Source of the DNA: Nitrospinae bacterium AH_259_B05_G02_I21
GTDB taxonomy: Bacteria > JADFOP01
Assembly (NCBI GenBank): GCA_027717595.1
Contig: JALLOF010000008.1
Location: 1 to 54,562, forward strand
Length of the DNA stretch: 54,562 nucleotides
Direction: 5' to 3'
Made by a program: the position numbers and the translations under genes. The notes beneath the pieces were generated by a model. The model ran no database searches. It had not been told where the DNA came from and saw only the letters and a program-made list of their open reading frames with translations. This document shows positions 26,818 through 35,897 of this stretch, piece by piece. How positions within the stretch are numbered: the first letter of the stretch is position 1; each line of letters starts with the position of its first letter.

Positions 26818-27738
26818 TTATCGGTGAAGGTTCCTCACCTTCGTGATGTAGGCCCTAAGGGAGTTGGCCAGCCCCTGGGCTTCGGCCTTCTCTATTATAC
26901 CATCCTTCGAGGCAACCATCGCATAGAGCCCCATGGCGCTATCGGCATAGCTTTTGAAATCACCCATGCTGAAGCTCAAGCCTTCGGGGTCATGGCGGCT
27001 GACATATTCGCGGGCCTGCTTTTCAAAGAAGTTGCCCAACCGAAGGATGTGGCGATATACGTTCTTGCTCTCCTCGTGGCGCTTGATGGTCCTATTATAC
27101 TCTACGATGGTCAGCTCGGTCCCGTTATCAATTTGGTTGCGATTGGCCTCTAAAAAGTCGACCCGTTCAACCGCCGCCTGCTCTTCCAGCTCCCGGGCCA
27201 AATATTCGTAGGAGGTCCCTTTATGGGCCTGGATGAGCCGTCCCAACGCTCTGAGGCGCCTGTCGAAGGCTTTCAGCGTCCTGGGGACCGACCCATCGGT
27301 ACGGCCCATGGCGTTGGCCCCGATAAAATCCCGGCTTATGCGGAGTCCTTTTTTGGCTTTGGGCTCGAGCTCGTTCCCGGTCCCGATTATCTGCTGATAG
27401 CTCGCCACGGCCGCCTCGTAGTCGTGGAGCTTCTCGTAGGCCTTGGCCCGGCTGTACGCCACGATGGGGGCAAATTTGTTCGGGTAGAGGCGCTCGTAGT
27501 TTTTCAACCGAACGAGGGTCGCCTTGTAGATATTCTGGCCCGTAATGTCCTTAAACGTTGCGAAGCGGTATGTGTCGTCATCGAGATGGCGTTGATAGTC
27601 GGTCAGAATCTCCAGCAGGCTCTCGGACGGTTTATAGCGCTCGCTTTCTTGAACCTGGGGTGCACACCCCCAAATCAACGCGCCCCCCGCGATGGCCGCA
27701 GCCAGCAAGAGTATTTGTGGTCTGTTTATCTCAAGCAT
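26818..27738 (-). CDS. Lipoprotein with TPR-like helices, unknown family
   Basis: A 306-aa protein whose signal peptide ends in a lipobox-like GALIWGC at C25, so it should be lipid-anchored. The mature part is alpha-helical and tyrosine-rich with a TPR-like unit near residue 100-125 (YSRAKAYEKLHDYEAAVASY). No catalytic motif is visible. It overlaps no other gene and is followed after 9 nt by the 828-aa protein, which argues for a joint role at the membrane. Start ATG without a good SD. Confidence 0.65.
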   Translation of the reverse strand: MLEINRPQILLLAAAIAGGALIWGCAPQVQESERYKPSESLLEILTDYQRHLDDDTYRFATFKDITGQNIYKATLVRLKNYERLYPNKFAPIVAYSRAKAYEKLHDYEAAVASYQQIIGTGNELEPKAKKGLRISRDFIGANAMGRTDGSVPRTLKAFDRRLRALGRLIQAHKGTSYEYLARELEEQAAVERVDFLEANRNQIDNGTELTIVEYNRTIKRHEESKNVYRHILRLGNFFEKQAREYVSRHDPEGLSFSMGDFKSYADSAMGLYAMVASKDGIIEKAEAQGLANSLRAYITKVRNLHR

Positions 27739-27808
27739 TTTATTAGCATAGCACGGTTAATGCTCAAAATCTAAACGATTTTTCCCCTGCCTGGCACCTT
27801 TTGATTCC

Positions 27809-28288
27809 TCACTGTTTCGCGAGCGCCGTTTCAATCAAGCGAAAATATTCCTCATAGTACTTGGGGGTCCCAAAATCTTTGTATAGCCAACGGTTCTCGA
27901 CAAAGTCAAGGAGCTTACCGGCCAAAACACGCAACCGCACCTCGGTTCGTTGTTCCTCCAGGCGCGTGACGGCCGCCCGAATCTTGAGGCTGTACACCCC
28001 CTGAAACTCCCCCGTATTCAGGGCGACATCGTATTTCGGTGCCGTCTCGATCGCTCCGTGGGTGGGCTCGACGCGCGTGAGCGCATAGTCCTGGGACAAC
28101 ACATCCGCGACGGCGGGAAAGACCTCCTCGTAGGAGGCCTCGAAGACCTTCGTCTGGGCCCGCTCCAGGCGCCTCTGGACCCTATCTCCGCTTGAAGCAC
28201 AGCCGGCCAAGGCCAAGCACAGCATACCGATGATCAGGTGGTGCGTCGGAAGGCCCCGTCGCTTCCCCTCCCACAAGCGCTCTACCAT
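27809..28288 (-). CDS. Small lipoprotein, unknown family
   Basis: A 159-aa protein with a lipobox LALAGC at C30 after a long basic n-region (VERLWEGKRRG); a later start such as Met22 would leave too short a signal. The mature domain alternates strands and helices (VFEASYEEVFPAVADVL, THGAIETAPKYD, LKIRAAVTRLEE), a plan like small envelope lipoproteins that bind partners. The gene sits 70 nt upstream of the TPR lipoprotein on the same strand, so the three may form one transcript. Not recognised further. Confidence 0.65.
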   Translation of the reverse strand: MVERLWEGKRRGLPTHHLIIGMLCLALAGCASSGDRVQRRLERAQTKVFEASYEEVFPAVADVLSQDYALTRVEPTHGAIETAPKYDVALNTGEFQGVYSLKIRAAVTRLEEQRTEVRLRVLAGKLLDFVENRWLYKDFGTPKYYEEYFRLIETALAKQ

Positions 28289-28439
28289 CGGCTCCCCTTC
28301 TCAAGGCCGGGCCCCACCATAGAGCCGCCCGGTGGGTGACATTGTACGAGCGCTTCAATTCGAGGCGCAAGAGGTTTGATGGGCAAGCCGTTGCCCGACT
28401 CAGGGAGATTTAGTAGGGTGATGGTCGGGGGATGGAACA

Positions 28440-29121
28440 TTGAAAGCACAGGGGACGGGGAAGCCTCGAGCGCTCCACGAGTGGCGACTCTCGCCCAAGG
28501 AGGCGGTGCTCCTCCAGGAGCGGCTTCGCCCCAAGGTCATCTATCGAGGCGCGGTGCGGCCCCTCCGGTGGGTCGCCGGCGTTGATGTGGCCTACAAGGA
28601 CGGGGGGGGCGCGGGCCCGGGCGGCGGTCGTGGTCTGCCGCTGGCCAGAGATGGAGGTGCTCGAGGAGCGGGTCGCTGAAGAGCCGGTCCGGTTCCCCTA
28701 CGTCCCCGGTCTGCTTAGCTTTAGAGAGGCGCCGGCCGCCCTCGCGGCGTTGTCGAAACTCTCCCACCCCATAGACTGCCTGCTCGTCGACGGCCAGGGC
28801 CGTGCCCACCCAAGGCGCTTTGGCCTCGCCTGCCACCTGGGTCTCTGGACCGGCCAGCCGACCATCGGGTGTGCCAAGTCGAGGCTCTACGGGAGGGTCT
28901 CCTCACCGGGGCCCGAGAAAGGCTCCAGGGAGCCCCTTGTGGATGCCAACGGGGAGGTCCTGGGCTCCGCGGTGACGACCCGAGACCGCTGCAAACCCCT
29001 CTACGTCTCGGTCGGCCACAGGGTCTCGCTCGAGGAGGCCGTCGAGATCGTCCTGGCCTGCTGCCGGCGAACAAAGCACCCAGAGCCGCTTCGCCTGGCC
29101 GATAGGCTCTCAAAAGCCTAA
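28440..29121 (+). pseudogene. nfi: Endonuclease V, split by a +1 frameshift in a G8 run
   Basis: Endonuclease V cuts DNA 3' to deaminated bases such as inosine. Joining the two frames at the G8 run (28602-28609) by removing one G restores a complete protein. It has D49 (VAGVDVAY), E96 (PGLLSFRE) and D117 (LLVDGQGRAHPRRFG), which match the three metal-binding acids; the E-D spacing of 21 equals that of the characterised Thermotoga enzyme. The first frame starts at TTG with GGGGG upstream. As written the product would stop prematurely. The cause may be a real phase-variable tract, decay or a homopolymer sequencing error; the intact active site on both sides favours an error or recent event. Confidence 0.85.
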
Positions 29122-29190
29122 GGCTACACGTCTCGGCTATGCCCCCATCCCACCATCACATATCGCCGGAAAGCCTTGGAGATAAAACGC

Positions 29191-29219
29191 TTGACAGATA
29201 CGGTGCTAGATTTTAGGAT
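29191..29219 (+). promoter_or_regulatory. Putative sigma-70 promoter for the rplU operon
   Basis: TTGACA (29191-29196), a 17-nt spacer and TAGGAT (29214-29219). The -35 is perfect. The predicted start site near 29226 leaves a leader of about 38 nt before the rplU GTG. Confidence 0.65.
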
Positions 29220-29263
29220 GCACTCGGTGGAGGATATTTAAGCGATTGGGAGCATCATCGGGC

Positions 29264-29665
29264 GTGTATGCTATTATTGCAATAGGTGGAAAACAGCTTA
29301 AAGTCCATGAGGGCGACACCATCCACGTGGAACTCCTCCCGGGAGAGGTGGGCGAGACGGTGACCCTGACGGACGTCCTCCTCGTTCACCAAGAGGACGG
29401 GAGCCTGGCGGTCGGCACACCCACCGTTAAAGGGGCGAGTGTTACGGGAGACATCATCGGCCACGGTCGGGGAAACAAGATAACGATTTTCAAGCACAAG
29501 CGGCGGAAGAACTACCGGCGCAAGCAGGGTCACCGCCAACCCTACACCGCCCTCAAAGTGACCGGTATCGACATCTCGAAGCCGAACCCTCGCCCGACCA
29601 AAAAGGCCGCGGAGGCGAAGCAGGACACCGATCCCGCTGCCGAATCAGCGGAAGCGGAGGACTAA
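29264..29665 (+). CDS. rplU: 50S ribosomal protein L21
   Basis: A 133-aa protein beginning MYAIIAIGGKQLKVHEGD, the standard L21 N-terminus. GNKITIFKHKRRKNYRRKQG is the rRNA-binding core, and an acidic/Ala tail of about 30 residues extends past the usual end. The start is GTG at 29264; GGGAG lies 11 nt before it. A TTG at 29246, 12 nt after GGAGG, would add six residues not found in relatives. It opens the L21-L27-Obg-proBA-nadD-rsfS run, and rpmA follows after 3 nt. Confidence 0.97.
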   Translation: MYAIIAIGGKQLKVHEGDTIHVELLPGEVGETVTLTDVLLVHQEDGSLAVGTPTVKGASVTGDIIGHGRGNKITIFKHKRRKNYRRKQGHRQPYTALKVTGIDISKPNPRPTKKAAEAKQDTDPAAESAEAED

Positions 29666-29668
29666 ACG

Positions 29669-29926
29669 ATGGCCCACAAGAAAGCCGGCGGCAGCACCGG
29701 CAACGGCCGCGACAGCATTGGCAAGCGCCTGGGGGTTAAGCGCTTCGCGGGGCAGCAGGTCTCCGCGGGAAGCATTCTCGTCAGGCAGCGCGGAACGACG
29801 TTCCACGCCGGAGAGAATGTCGGCGTTGGCCGCGACTACACACTCTATGCAAAAGTCAACGGGGTTGTGACGTTTGAGCGCGTGGGGCGCACCAAGCGCC
29901 GCATCAGCGTCCAGGCCATCGATTAA
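29669..29926 (+). CDS. rpmA: 50S ribosomal protein L27
   Basis: An 85-aa protein starting [16 protein letters not shown], the conserved N-terminus that reaches the peptidyl-transferase centre. It lacks the cleavable extension found in Firmicutes. The body [16 protein letters not shown] and [16 protein letters not shown] matches the family throughout. It lies directly behind rplU. Confidence 0.98.
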   Translation: MAHKKAGGSTGNGRDSIGKRLGVKRFAGQQVSAGSILVRQRGTTFHAGENVGVGRDYTLYAKVNGVVTFERVGRTKRRISVQAID

Positions 29927-29958
29927 TCGCTGCGAGCGCCGGACGCCCGCCGGAGCCG

Positions 29959-30966
29959 ATGTTTGTCGACGAGGGGAAAATCCACGTTAAAGGCGGCGAT
30001 GGCGGCCGGGGCTGCATGAGCTTCCGAAGAGAGAGATTCGTCCCCCAGGGAGGGCCCGACGGCGGCGACGGTGGCAAAGGCGGCGACGTCGTCCTGCGGG
30101 CCGACCGAAACCTTCACACCCTGCTTGATCTCACGTATCGACAACGCTATATCGCCCAGCGGGGGGCCCACGGCCAGGGGAGCAACAAACAGGGCCGAAG
30201 CGGAGACGATTGCATCGTGCGGGTTCCCGTAGGGACCATCGTCAAAGAGCGCGAGACGGGCGAGGTGGTCGCCGACCTCACCGAAGAGGGCCAGGAGCTC
30301 ATCGCTGCCCGCGGTGGGCGGGGCGGCCGAGGCAACACGCGCTTCAAGTCCTCGACCAACCGTGCTCCCCGGCACACCGAAGAGGGCCAAGCCGGCCAGG
30401 GCCGTTGGCTTCTGCTGGAACTCAAGCTCCTGGCTGACGTCGGCATCATGGGCTATCCCAACGCGGGAAAATCAACCCTCATCTCGCGCATCTCAGCCGC
30501 CACACCCAAGATCGCCGACTATCCCTTCACGACGGTGGTTCCGAACCTCGGGGTGGTGAGGCGCGGCGATTGGACCTCGTTCGTCGTGGCCGACATCCCG
30601 GGCCTGATCGAGGGCTCCCACGCGGGTCGCGGCCTGGGAGACCGGTTTCTCCGCCACGTCGAGCGCTCAGCCCTTCTGCTCCACCTGATCGACTGCACGC
30701 CGCAGGACGGGCGCAGCCCCTCGGCGGACTTCGAGACGCTGCTCAACGAGCTGAGACTGTTCGACCCGTCTCTTGCGGACAAACCGACTCTTGTGGCCTG
30801 CAACAAGATGGATATTCCGGAGGCCCGGGCGAACTTCGAGCAGCATCGGTCCTACTTCGAGAGCAATGGGCTGGTGCCCTACCCCATCAGCGCCGCTACG
30901 GGCGAGGGGGTCGAGGCGCTCCTGGATGCCCTGGCCGACCGGGTGGCCTCGGCGAGAGTCCAATGA
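29959..30966 (+). CDS. obgE: Obg/CgtA GTPase
   Basis: A 335-aa ribosome-assembly GTPase. The Gly-rich Obg fold occupies residues 1-158 (GGDGGRGCMSFRRE, GGPDGGDGGKGGDV). The G domain follows with G1 GYPNAGKST (165-173), G3 VADIPGLIEG and G4 NKMD. The C-terminal OCT domain seen in some Firmicutes is absent. It can be linked to ppGpp responses in other bacteria. The stop overlaps the proB start (ATGA). Confidence 0.97.
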   Translation: MFVDEGKIHVKGGDGGRGCMSFRRERFVPQGGPDGGDGGKGGDVVLRADRNLHTLLDLTYRQRYIAQRGAHGQGSNKQGRSGDDCIVRVPVGTIVKERETGEVVADLTEEGQELIAARGGRGGRGNTRFKSSTNRAPRHTEEGQAGQGRWLLLELKLLADVGIMGYPNAGKSTLISRISAATPKIADYPFTTVVPNLGVVRRGDWTSFVVADIPGLIEGSHAGRGLGDRFLRHVERSALLLHLIDCTPQDGRSPSADFETLLNELRLFDPSLADKPTLVACNKMDIPEARANFEQHRSYFESNGLVPYPISAATGEGVEALLDALADRVASARVQ

Positions 30967-32099
30967 TGACCGACGTGCGCACATCGCTGTTGACCAACAT
31001 AAAACGGCTTGTGATCAAAATCGGAAGCTACATCCTCGCCTCGCCCGACCACACGCTGAACACGGAGATGATCCGAAACCTCGTCGGCCAGGTCGCCGCC
31101 CTGAAAGACGACGGGCTGGAGATTATCCTCGTCTCCTCCGGAGCGATCGCCGCCGGCATCAGGCAGCTCGGCCTCGATTCGGTGCCCACGAGCATTCCGA
31201 TGAAGCAGGCCGCTGCGGCCGTCGGACAAAGCCACCTCATCTGGGAGTACGAGCGGACGTTCAAGGAGACGGGGCACCGGGTGGCTCAGATTCTCCTGAC
31301 CCATGAGGACTTGGCCAGCCGGCGGCGCTTCCTCAACGCCAAGAACACCCTCGAAGAGCTGCTCGCCTTCGGCGTCATCCCCATCATCAACGAGAACGAC
31401 TCGGTGAGCGTCGAAGAAATCAAGTTGGGCGACAACGACTTGCTCTCGGCCACCGTGGCCACGATGGCCCAGGCGCAGCTTTTGATTCTCGTATCGGACG
31501 TCGATGGGCTTTACACCGCCGACCCGAGAAAGAACGAACACGGACGGCTGCTGAGCGAGGTCGAGGCCATAACGGCCGAGATCGAGCAGGCTGCCGGCAT
31601 CTCCGGCTCTGACGTGGGCATCGGAGGGATGGCCACGAAGGTCCAGGCCGCCAAGAGCGTCGGGCTCATGGGCATCCCCGCCATCATCGTCAGCGGACGG
31701 GAGCCGGATGTGCTGCGCCGGGCTCTTTCCGGCGATAGGGTCGGGACGTTCTTCCTCCCGTCCAAGGACCGCCTGGCGGCCCGCAAACACTGGCTCCGCT
31801 ACTCCCTCAAGCCAAAAGGCTCGATCACGGTGGACGAGGGGGCGATGCAGGCCATCACGAAGAAAGGCAGGAGCCTGCTGCCGAGCGGGGTCGTCAAGGT
31901 GGAGGGGCGCTTCGAGTACGGCGATGCCGTGAGCCTGCGGGACCCGAACGACCAGGAATTCGCCCGGGGCCTCTCGAACTACGCGGTGGCCGAGCTTAAG
32001 AAGATCCAGGGACACCACACCAAAGAGATCGAGTCCCTGCTCGGCTACAAGCATTACGACGAAGCCATCCACCGCGACAACCTCGTGCTGACCTACTGA
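30963..32099 (+). CDS. proB: Glutamate 5-kinase
   Basis: First step of proline synthesis: phosphorylation of glutamate. The 378-aa protein has the amino-acid-kinase domain (VIKIGSYILAS, VSSGAIAAGIRQLG, IINENDSVSVEEIKLGDND, LLILVSDVDGLYT). A C-terminal PUA domain (KGSITVDEGAMQAI onward) matches the long form. The first ATG at 30963 overlaps the obg stop; a second ATG follows immediately. proA starts 13 nt downstream. In characterised enzymes the kinase is feedback-inhibited by proline. Confidence 0.97.
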   Translation: MMTDVRTSLLTNIKRLVIKIGSYILASPDHTLNTEMIRNLVGQVAALKDDGLEIILVSSGAIAAGIRQLGLDSVPTSIPMKQAAAAVGQSHLIWEYERTFKETGHRVAQILLTHEDLASRRRFLNAKNTLEELLAFGVIPIINENDSVSVEEIKLGDNDLLSATVATMAQAQLLILVSDVDGLYTADPRKNEHGRLLSEVEAITAEIEQAAGISGSDVGIGGMATKVQAAKSVGLMGIPAIIVSGREPDVLRRALSGDRVGTFFLPSKDRLAARKHWLRYSLKPKGSITVDEGAMQAITKKGRSLLPSGVVKVEGRFEYGDAVSLRDPNDQEFARGLSNYAVAELKKIQGHHTKEIESLLGYKHYDEAIHRDNLVLTY

Positions 32100-32112
32100 T
32101 GAGGGCCCATCC

Positions 32113-33381
32113 ATGACGACGAACAATCGGTGGCACGACTACGTGGTGGCCAAAGCGCAGGAGGCCCAACGCGCTTCCCGCCCCCTCGCGACGGCCAGCA
32201 CGGACGTGAAAGATGCCGCTCTGACGGCCATGGCCCAAGCCCTCGTGGACCAGACGAGCGAGCTGCTCGAGGCCAACGCCCAAGACCTCGCCGGTGCCGA
32301 GGAGAAGGGTCTGACCAAGGCGATGATCGATCGGCTGACCCTCACCGGGGAACGCATCGAGGAGATGGCCGGCGGGCTTCGCGAAGTGGCCGCCTTGGCC
32401 GACCCCGTTGGAGAAGTGCTTTCGATGTGGCGGCGCCCCAACGGGCTCGATGTCGGCCGCATCAGGGTCCCCCTTGGTGTCGTCGGCATCATCTATGAAT
32501 CGAGGCCCAACGTCACCGCCGATACGGCAGGCCTCTGTCTGAAGAGCGGCAACGCCGTCATCCTGCGCGGGGGCTCGGAGGCCATCCACTCCAACAGCGC
32601 CATCGCCGCCATCATCAGCGCCGCCGCCACCGGGGCCGGCATCCCCACCGGGGCCATCCAATTTCTCGAGGAGACGGACCGAGCCGTGGTCAACGCGATG
32701 CTCAAGCTCGATACCTACATCGACGTCATCATCCCTCGGGGAGGCGAAGGGCTCATCCGGGCGGTGACCGAGGCCTCCACCATCCCGGTCCTCAAGCACG
32801 ACAAGGGCCTCGTCCACATCTACATCGACGCCGAGGCCGACCACGGGATGGCCGAGGACATCGTCATCAACGCCAAGACCCAGCGCCCGGGGGTGTGCAA
32901 CGCCGTCGAAACCCTCTTGGTCCACGACGCCATCGCCCCGACCCTCCTGCCATCGTTGCTCAAGGCGCTTCAGGAGCGGAGCGTGGAGATCCGCGGCTGC
33001 CCCACGACCAAGGCCCTCGGCGACGACGTGGTCTCCGCCACCGAGGAGGATTGGGACACTGAGTACCTCGACCTCATCCTTGCGGTCAAGGTGGTCGCAA
33101 GCTACGAGGAAGCCCTCTCGCACATCGAGCGGTACGGCTCCCGCCTCACCGAGGCGATCATCACCACCAATTACGCCACGGCCCGGCGATTCCTGCGGGA
33201 AGTGGACTCGGCCTGCGTGTTCGCCAACGCCTCGACCCGGTTCACCGACGGCAACCAGTTCGGCCTCGGCGCCGAGATGGGCGTCTCGACCTCCAAGCTC
33301 CACGTCAGGGGGCCCGTCGGGCTGGCTGACCTAACGAGCGTCAAATACATCATTTTTGGCGATGGGCAGGTCCGCTCCTGA
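32113..33381 (+). CDS. proA: Gamma-glutamyl phosphate reductase
   Basis: Second step of proline synthesis, NADPH-dependent reduction of glutamyl phosphate to the semialdehyde. The 422-aa aldehyde-dehydrogenase-fold protein has the catalytic C262 in QRPGVCNAVETLLV, the cofactor loop GVVGIIYESRPNV and KSGNAVILRGGSEA. It follows proB as in most bacteria. Confidence 0.97.
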   Translation: MTTNNRWHDYVVAKAQEAQRASRPLATASTDVKDAALTAMAQALVDQTSELLEANAQDLAGAEEKGLTKAMIDRLTLTGERIEEMAGGLREVAALADPVGEVLSMWRRPNGLDVGRIRVPLGVVGIIYESRPNVTADTAGLCLKSGNAVILRGGSEAIHSNSAIAAIISAAATGAGIPTGAIQFLEETDRAVVNAMLKLDTYIDVIIPRGGEGLIRAVTEASTIPVLKHDKGLVHIYIDAEADHGMAEDIVINAKTQRPGVCNAVETLLVHDAIAPTLLPSLLKALQERSVEIRGCPTTKALGDDVVSATEEDWDTEYLDLILAVKVVASYEEALSHIERYGSRLTEAIITTNYATARRFLREVDSACVFANASTRFTDGNQFGLGAEMGVSTSKLHVRGPVGLADLTSVKYIIFGDGQVRS

Positions 33382-33382
33382 G

Positions 33383-34084
33383 ATGACCACCCCCGAGGGA
33401 CCCGTCCGGCTTGGAATCCTCGGAGGCACGTTCGACCCCATCCACCTCGGGCACCTGCGGGCGGCCGAAGAGATTCGCGAGCGGTTCGAACTCGCCCAGG
33501 TGCTGTTCGTGCCCGCCGCCCGGCCTCCGCACAAAGAGGCGGGCCACCTCATCGACCCTACCCATCGGCTCCGAATGACCGAGCTCGCCACCAACGAGAA
33601 CGACGCCTTCGCCGTCTCCACAATCGAGATCGACACGCCCGGACCCTCCTATTCCATCGACACCCTCGGGGCGTTGCAGGCCGAGCTAGGGCCCCAATCA
33701 GACCTATACTTCATCATCGGCGCCGATGCGTTCATGGAGATTCACACCTGGAAGGGCGTAGATGGCCTCTTGCAGGCTACGAACTTCGTGGTCATGAGCC
33801 GTCCAGGCTCCCCCGTCCAGGAGTTGTTCCACGTCTTGGAGAAAACCGTCACGTCGAGATGGCCGCACCTCACCTTCACCTTCGGGCTTGACGAGAGCTG
33901 CGGGGTCGAGACCCTGCAGGCCGCGCCCTCGCAGAAGGTCATCTACCTCGTCCCCATCGTCCATCTCGACATCTCTTCGACCGACATCCGGCAGCGGGTC
34001 CGCTCCGGCCGCTCGATCCGCTACCTCGTCCCTGCGCCGGTCGAGGAGTACATCCGCCGCCAGGCCCTCTACAAGGAATCCTGA
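33383..34084 (+). CDS. nadD: Nicotinate-nucleotide adenylyltransferase
   Basis: Makes deamido-NAD from nicotinate mononucleotide and ATP. The nucleotidyl-transferase motif LGGTFDPIHLGHL contains the HxGH catalytic signature, and DISSTDIRQRVRSG is the second family motif. I chose the ATG at 33383, one base beyond the proA stop. In-frame TTG 33356 and ATG 33362 lie inside proA and would add 7-9 residues not seen in relatives. The stop overlaps the rsfS ATG by one base. Confidence 0.95.
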   Translation: MTTPEGPVRLGILGGTFDPIHLGHLRAAEEIRERFELAQVLFVPAARPPHKEAGHLIDPTHRLRMTELATNENDAFAVSTIEIDTPGPSYSIDTLGALQAELGPQSDLYFIIGADAFMEIHTWKGVDGLLQATNFVVMSRPGSPVQELFHVLEKTVTSRWPHLTFTFGLDESCGVETLQAAPSQKVIYLVPIVHLDISSTDIRQRVRSGRSIRYLVPAPVEEYIRRQALYKES

Positions 34085-34473
34085 TGAGCGAACACCCCGA
34101 GCCCCACCAACTCCCAGCCCTCGAAGAGAAAGTCGCCTACTGCGTGTCCTTGGTCGAAGAGAAGAAGGCCGAAGAGGTGCTGGTCTTCGACCTTCGAGAC
34201 ATCTCGTCCGTGACGGACTACTTTTTGTTGTGCCACGGAAGCTCCGGCCGCCAGGTCCAGGCGATTGCCGATCACCTGCTCGAGATGGCGAAGAAACGAG
34301 GGCTGAGGCCTCTGGGGGTCGAGGGGTACCCGGAGGCCCAGTGGGTCCTCCTCGACCTAGGCGATCTCATCGTTCACGTCTTCTACGAAGAGACCCGGCG
34401 CTTCTACGACCTCGAGCGCCTGTGGGGCCATGCCCCGCAAATCTATCCCCCTCACGCGAAGGCCCTCACCTGA
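34084..34473 (+). CDS. rsfS: Ribosomal silencing factor RsfS (Iojap)
   Basis: A 129-aa protein that binds L14 and blocks subunit joining when nutrients fall. Family features: YCVSLVEEKKAEEVLVFDLR, SVTDYFLLCHGSSGRQVQAI, GLRPLGVEGYPEAQWVLLDL and VHVFYEETRRFYDLERLWG. It overlaps nadD by one base and ends in TGATG overlapping the next gene, where many relatives would have rlmH. Confidence 0.95.
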   Translation: MSEHPEPHQLPALEEKVAYCVSLVEEKKAEEVLVFDLRDISSVTDYFLLCHGSSGRQVQAIADHLLEMAKKRGLRPLGVEGYPEAQWVLLDLGDLIVHVFYEETRRFYDLERLWGHAPQIYPPHAKALT

Positions 34474-35816
34474 TGCGCGCCGCCGTCTTAACGATCTTCG
34501 CGCTCCTGCTCGCGACCTTCGGCTTCATCGTCCTCAACCTCGAGCCGGCCACCATCTCCCTTTTCGGCCTCGTGCGGGTCACCCACCCCCTCGGGGTCGT
34601 CCTCAGTGTGACTTTCCTCGCAGGAGCCCTTCTCGTCTATCTCCTGATGGAAGGCGCCTCGCTTCGCCGCAGCTGGCACGACCGCCAGGAACTGCGAGCC
34701 ACCAAGCTCTCGGACGAGACGGCCGATGCATATCACCTCGGCCTCGAGGCCTTGGCTCAGGGCGACCTCGGTGCCGCCAGGGAAATCTTCGAGCGTGTCC
34801 TCAGGTACGACCAAGACCACGTCGGGGCGTCGTATGCCTTGGGAAACCTCGAGCGGGACGCCGGGGACGTGGAAGCGGCCATCCGACGGCACATCACCGC
34901 CAATGCCCGAAAGCCCGGCACCCCGGCCATCCTGTGGGCCTTGGCCGAGGACTACGTCCAGGCCGGCCGGGTCGATGAATGCCTCCGGGCCCTGGACGAT
35001 CTGTTGGCGCAGGCCCCGAACGGGCGCGAAGCGCTGGCGAAGAAGCGAGAGGTCTACGAGGCGGCCGGGCGGCTTGAGGAGGCCATCGAGGCCGCCCAGG
35101 CGCTGCTTCGAGCAGGCGCGCCCGACGACGGCTCCCTCAACGACCTTCGGCTCAAGGCGGCTCAACGGGCCCCTACGCCTGAGAGCGCCCGGATGCACCT
35201 CCAGGCAGCCATTAAGCATGACAAGCGATGCACGGCGGCCTACAGGCTGCTGGGAGAGCTATTCTGGAAGGACGACAACGCCCGGGAGGCTGAAAAGACG
35301 TGGAAGAGCGGGTGGAAGGCCGCAGGGGACCTCGGGCTGCTCCATCGGCTCGCCGACGCCCATCTGGCCTCCAATGAGGGGAAGAAGGCCTTGAAGCTTG
35401 TGAGCCAGGCCAGGGAAGCCAGGTCCGACGATCCACTCGCCGCCTTGCTGCACGTGCAAACGGCTCTCCAGCTTGAGGCCTTCGATGAGGCGGAGAAGGC
35501 CCTAGCGGCGGAGACCCTAGCGGACCACCCGGCGGCCGCCCTCCTCCGGCTGGAGCTAGCCTCAAGACAGGACCGCTCAGACTCCATCGGCCCCCTGTCG
35601 ATGGAAGCCGCCGGCGCCCTGGGCACCCTCCAGGCGCCCTATGCCTGTCGCGCGTGCGGAAAGGCCCTCGACGAGTGGTCCGCCCAATGTCCGGCGTGCG
35701 AGCGATACGACACCATCCAGCTCGCCTGGATCGGTAAGGCATCCCTTCCAAAGACGGGAGTCGATGTGGCAGCCGGCGGCGAAGACCAAAAGAGCGAAGA
35801 AGAGCCTCCCTCGTAA
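34473..35816 (+). CDS. LapA-LapB fusion: two-TM anchor, TPR region and rubredoxin-like zinc knuckle
   Basis: A 447-aa protein. Residues 1-62 form two hydrophobic segments with FIVLNLEPATISLFG between, the LapA (DUF1049) pattern. About eight TPR units follow (80-350). The C-terminus has C392/C395 and C406/C409 (YACRACGKAL, QCPACER), as in the LapB/YciM rubredoxin-like domain. In E. coli LapA and LapB are separate proteins; LapB steers LpxC to FtsH to control LPS synthesis. Fusion of both in one chain would keep the regulator membrane-bound. The ATG overlaps the rsfS stop (TGATG). The last 20 residues are acidic. Ends before a terminator that serves the opposite strand. Confidence 0.85.
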   Translation: MRAAVLTIFALLLATFGFIVLNLEPATISLFGLVRVTHPLGVVLSVTFLAGALLVYLLMEGASLRRSWHDRQELRATKLSDETADAYHLGLEALAQGDLGAAREIFERVLRYDQDHVGASYALGNLERDAGDVEAAIRRHITANARKPGTPAILWALAEDYVQAGRVDECLRALDDLLAQAPNGREALAKKREVYEAAGRLEEAIEAAQALLRAGAPDDGSLNDLRLKAAQRAPTPESARMHLQAAIKHDKRCTAAYRLLGELFWKDDNAREAEKTWKSGWKAAGDLGLLHRLADAHLASNEGKKALKLVSQAREARSDDPLAALLHVQTALQLEAFDEAEKALAAETLADHPAAALLRLELASRQDRSDSIGPLSMEAAGALGTLQAPYACRACGKALDEWSAQCPACERYDTIQLAWIGKASLPKTGVDVAAGGEDQKSEEEPPS

Positions 35817-35817
35817 C

Positions 35818-35846
35818 AAAAAAAGCCCACCGACGAGTCGGTGGGC
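35818..35846 (-). terminator. Rho-independent terminator of the purine operon
   Basis: Read on the minus strand: GCCCACCGA, a 4-nt loop, TCGGTGGGC (35846-35825) and then seven T (35824-35818). A 9-bp GC-rich stem with a U-tract is a strong terminator for purF. On the plus strand the same stem lacks a T-tract, so termination of the lapA-lapB transcript there is less sure. Confidence 0.85.
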
Positions 35847-35897
35847 CGAAAAGCGCCAAATCAATTTAATGAATTAACTTGGAGTCCACTCCCTCCC

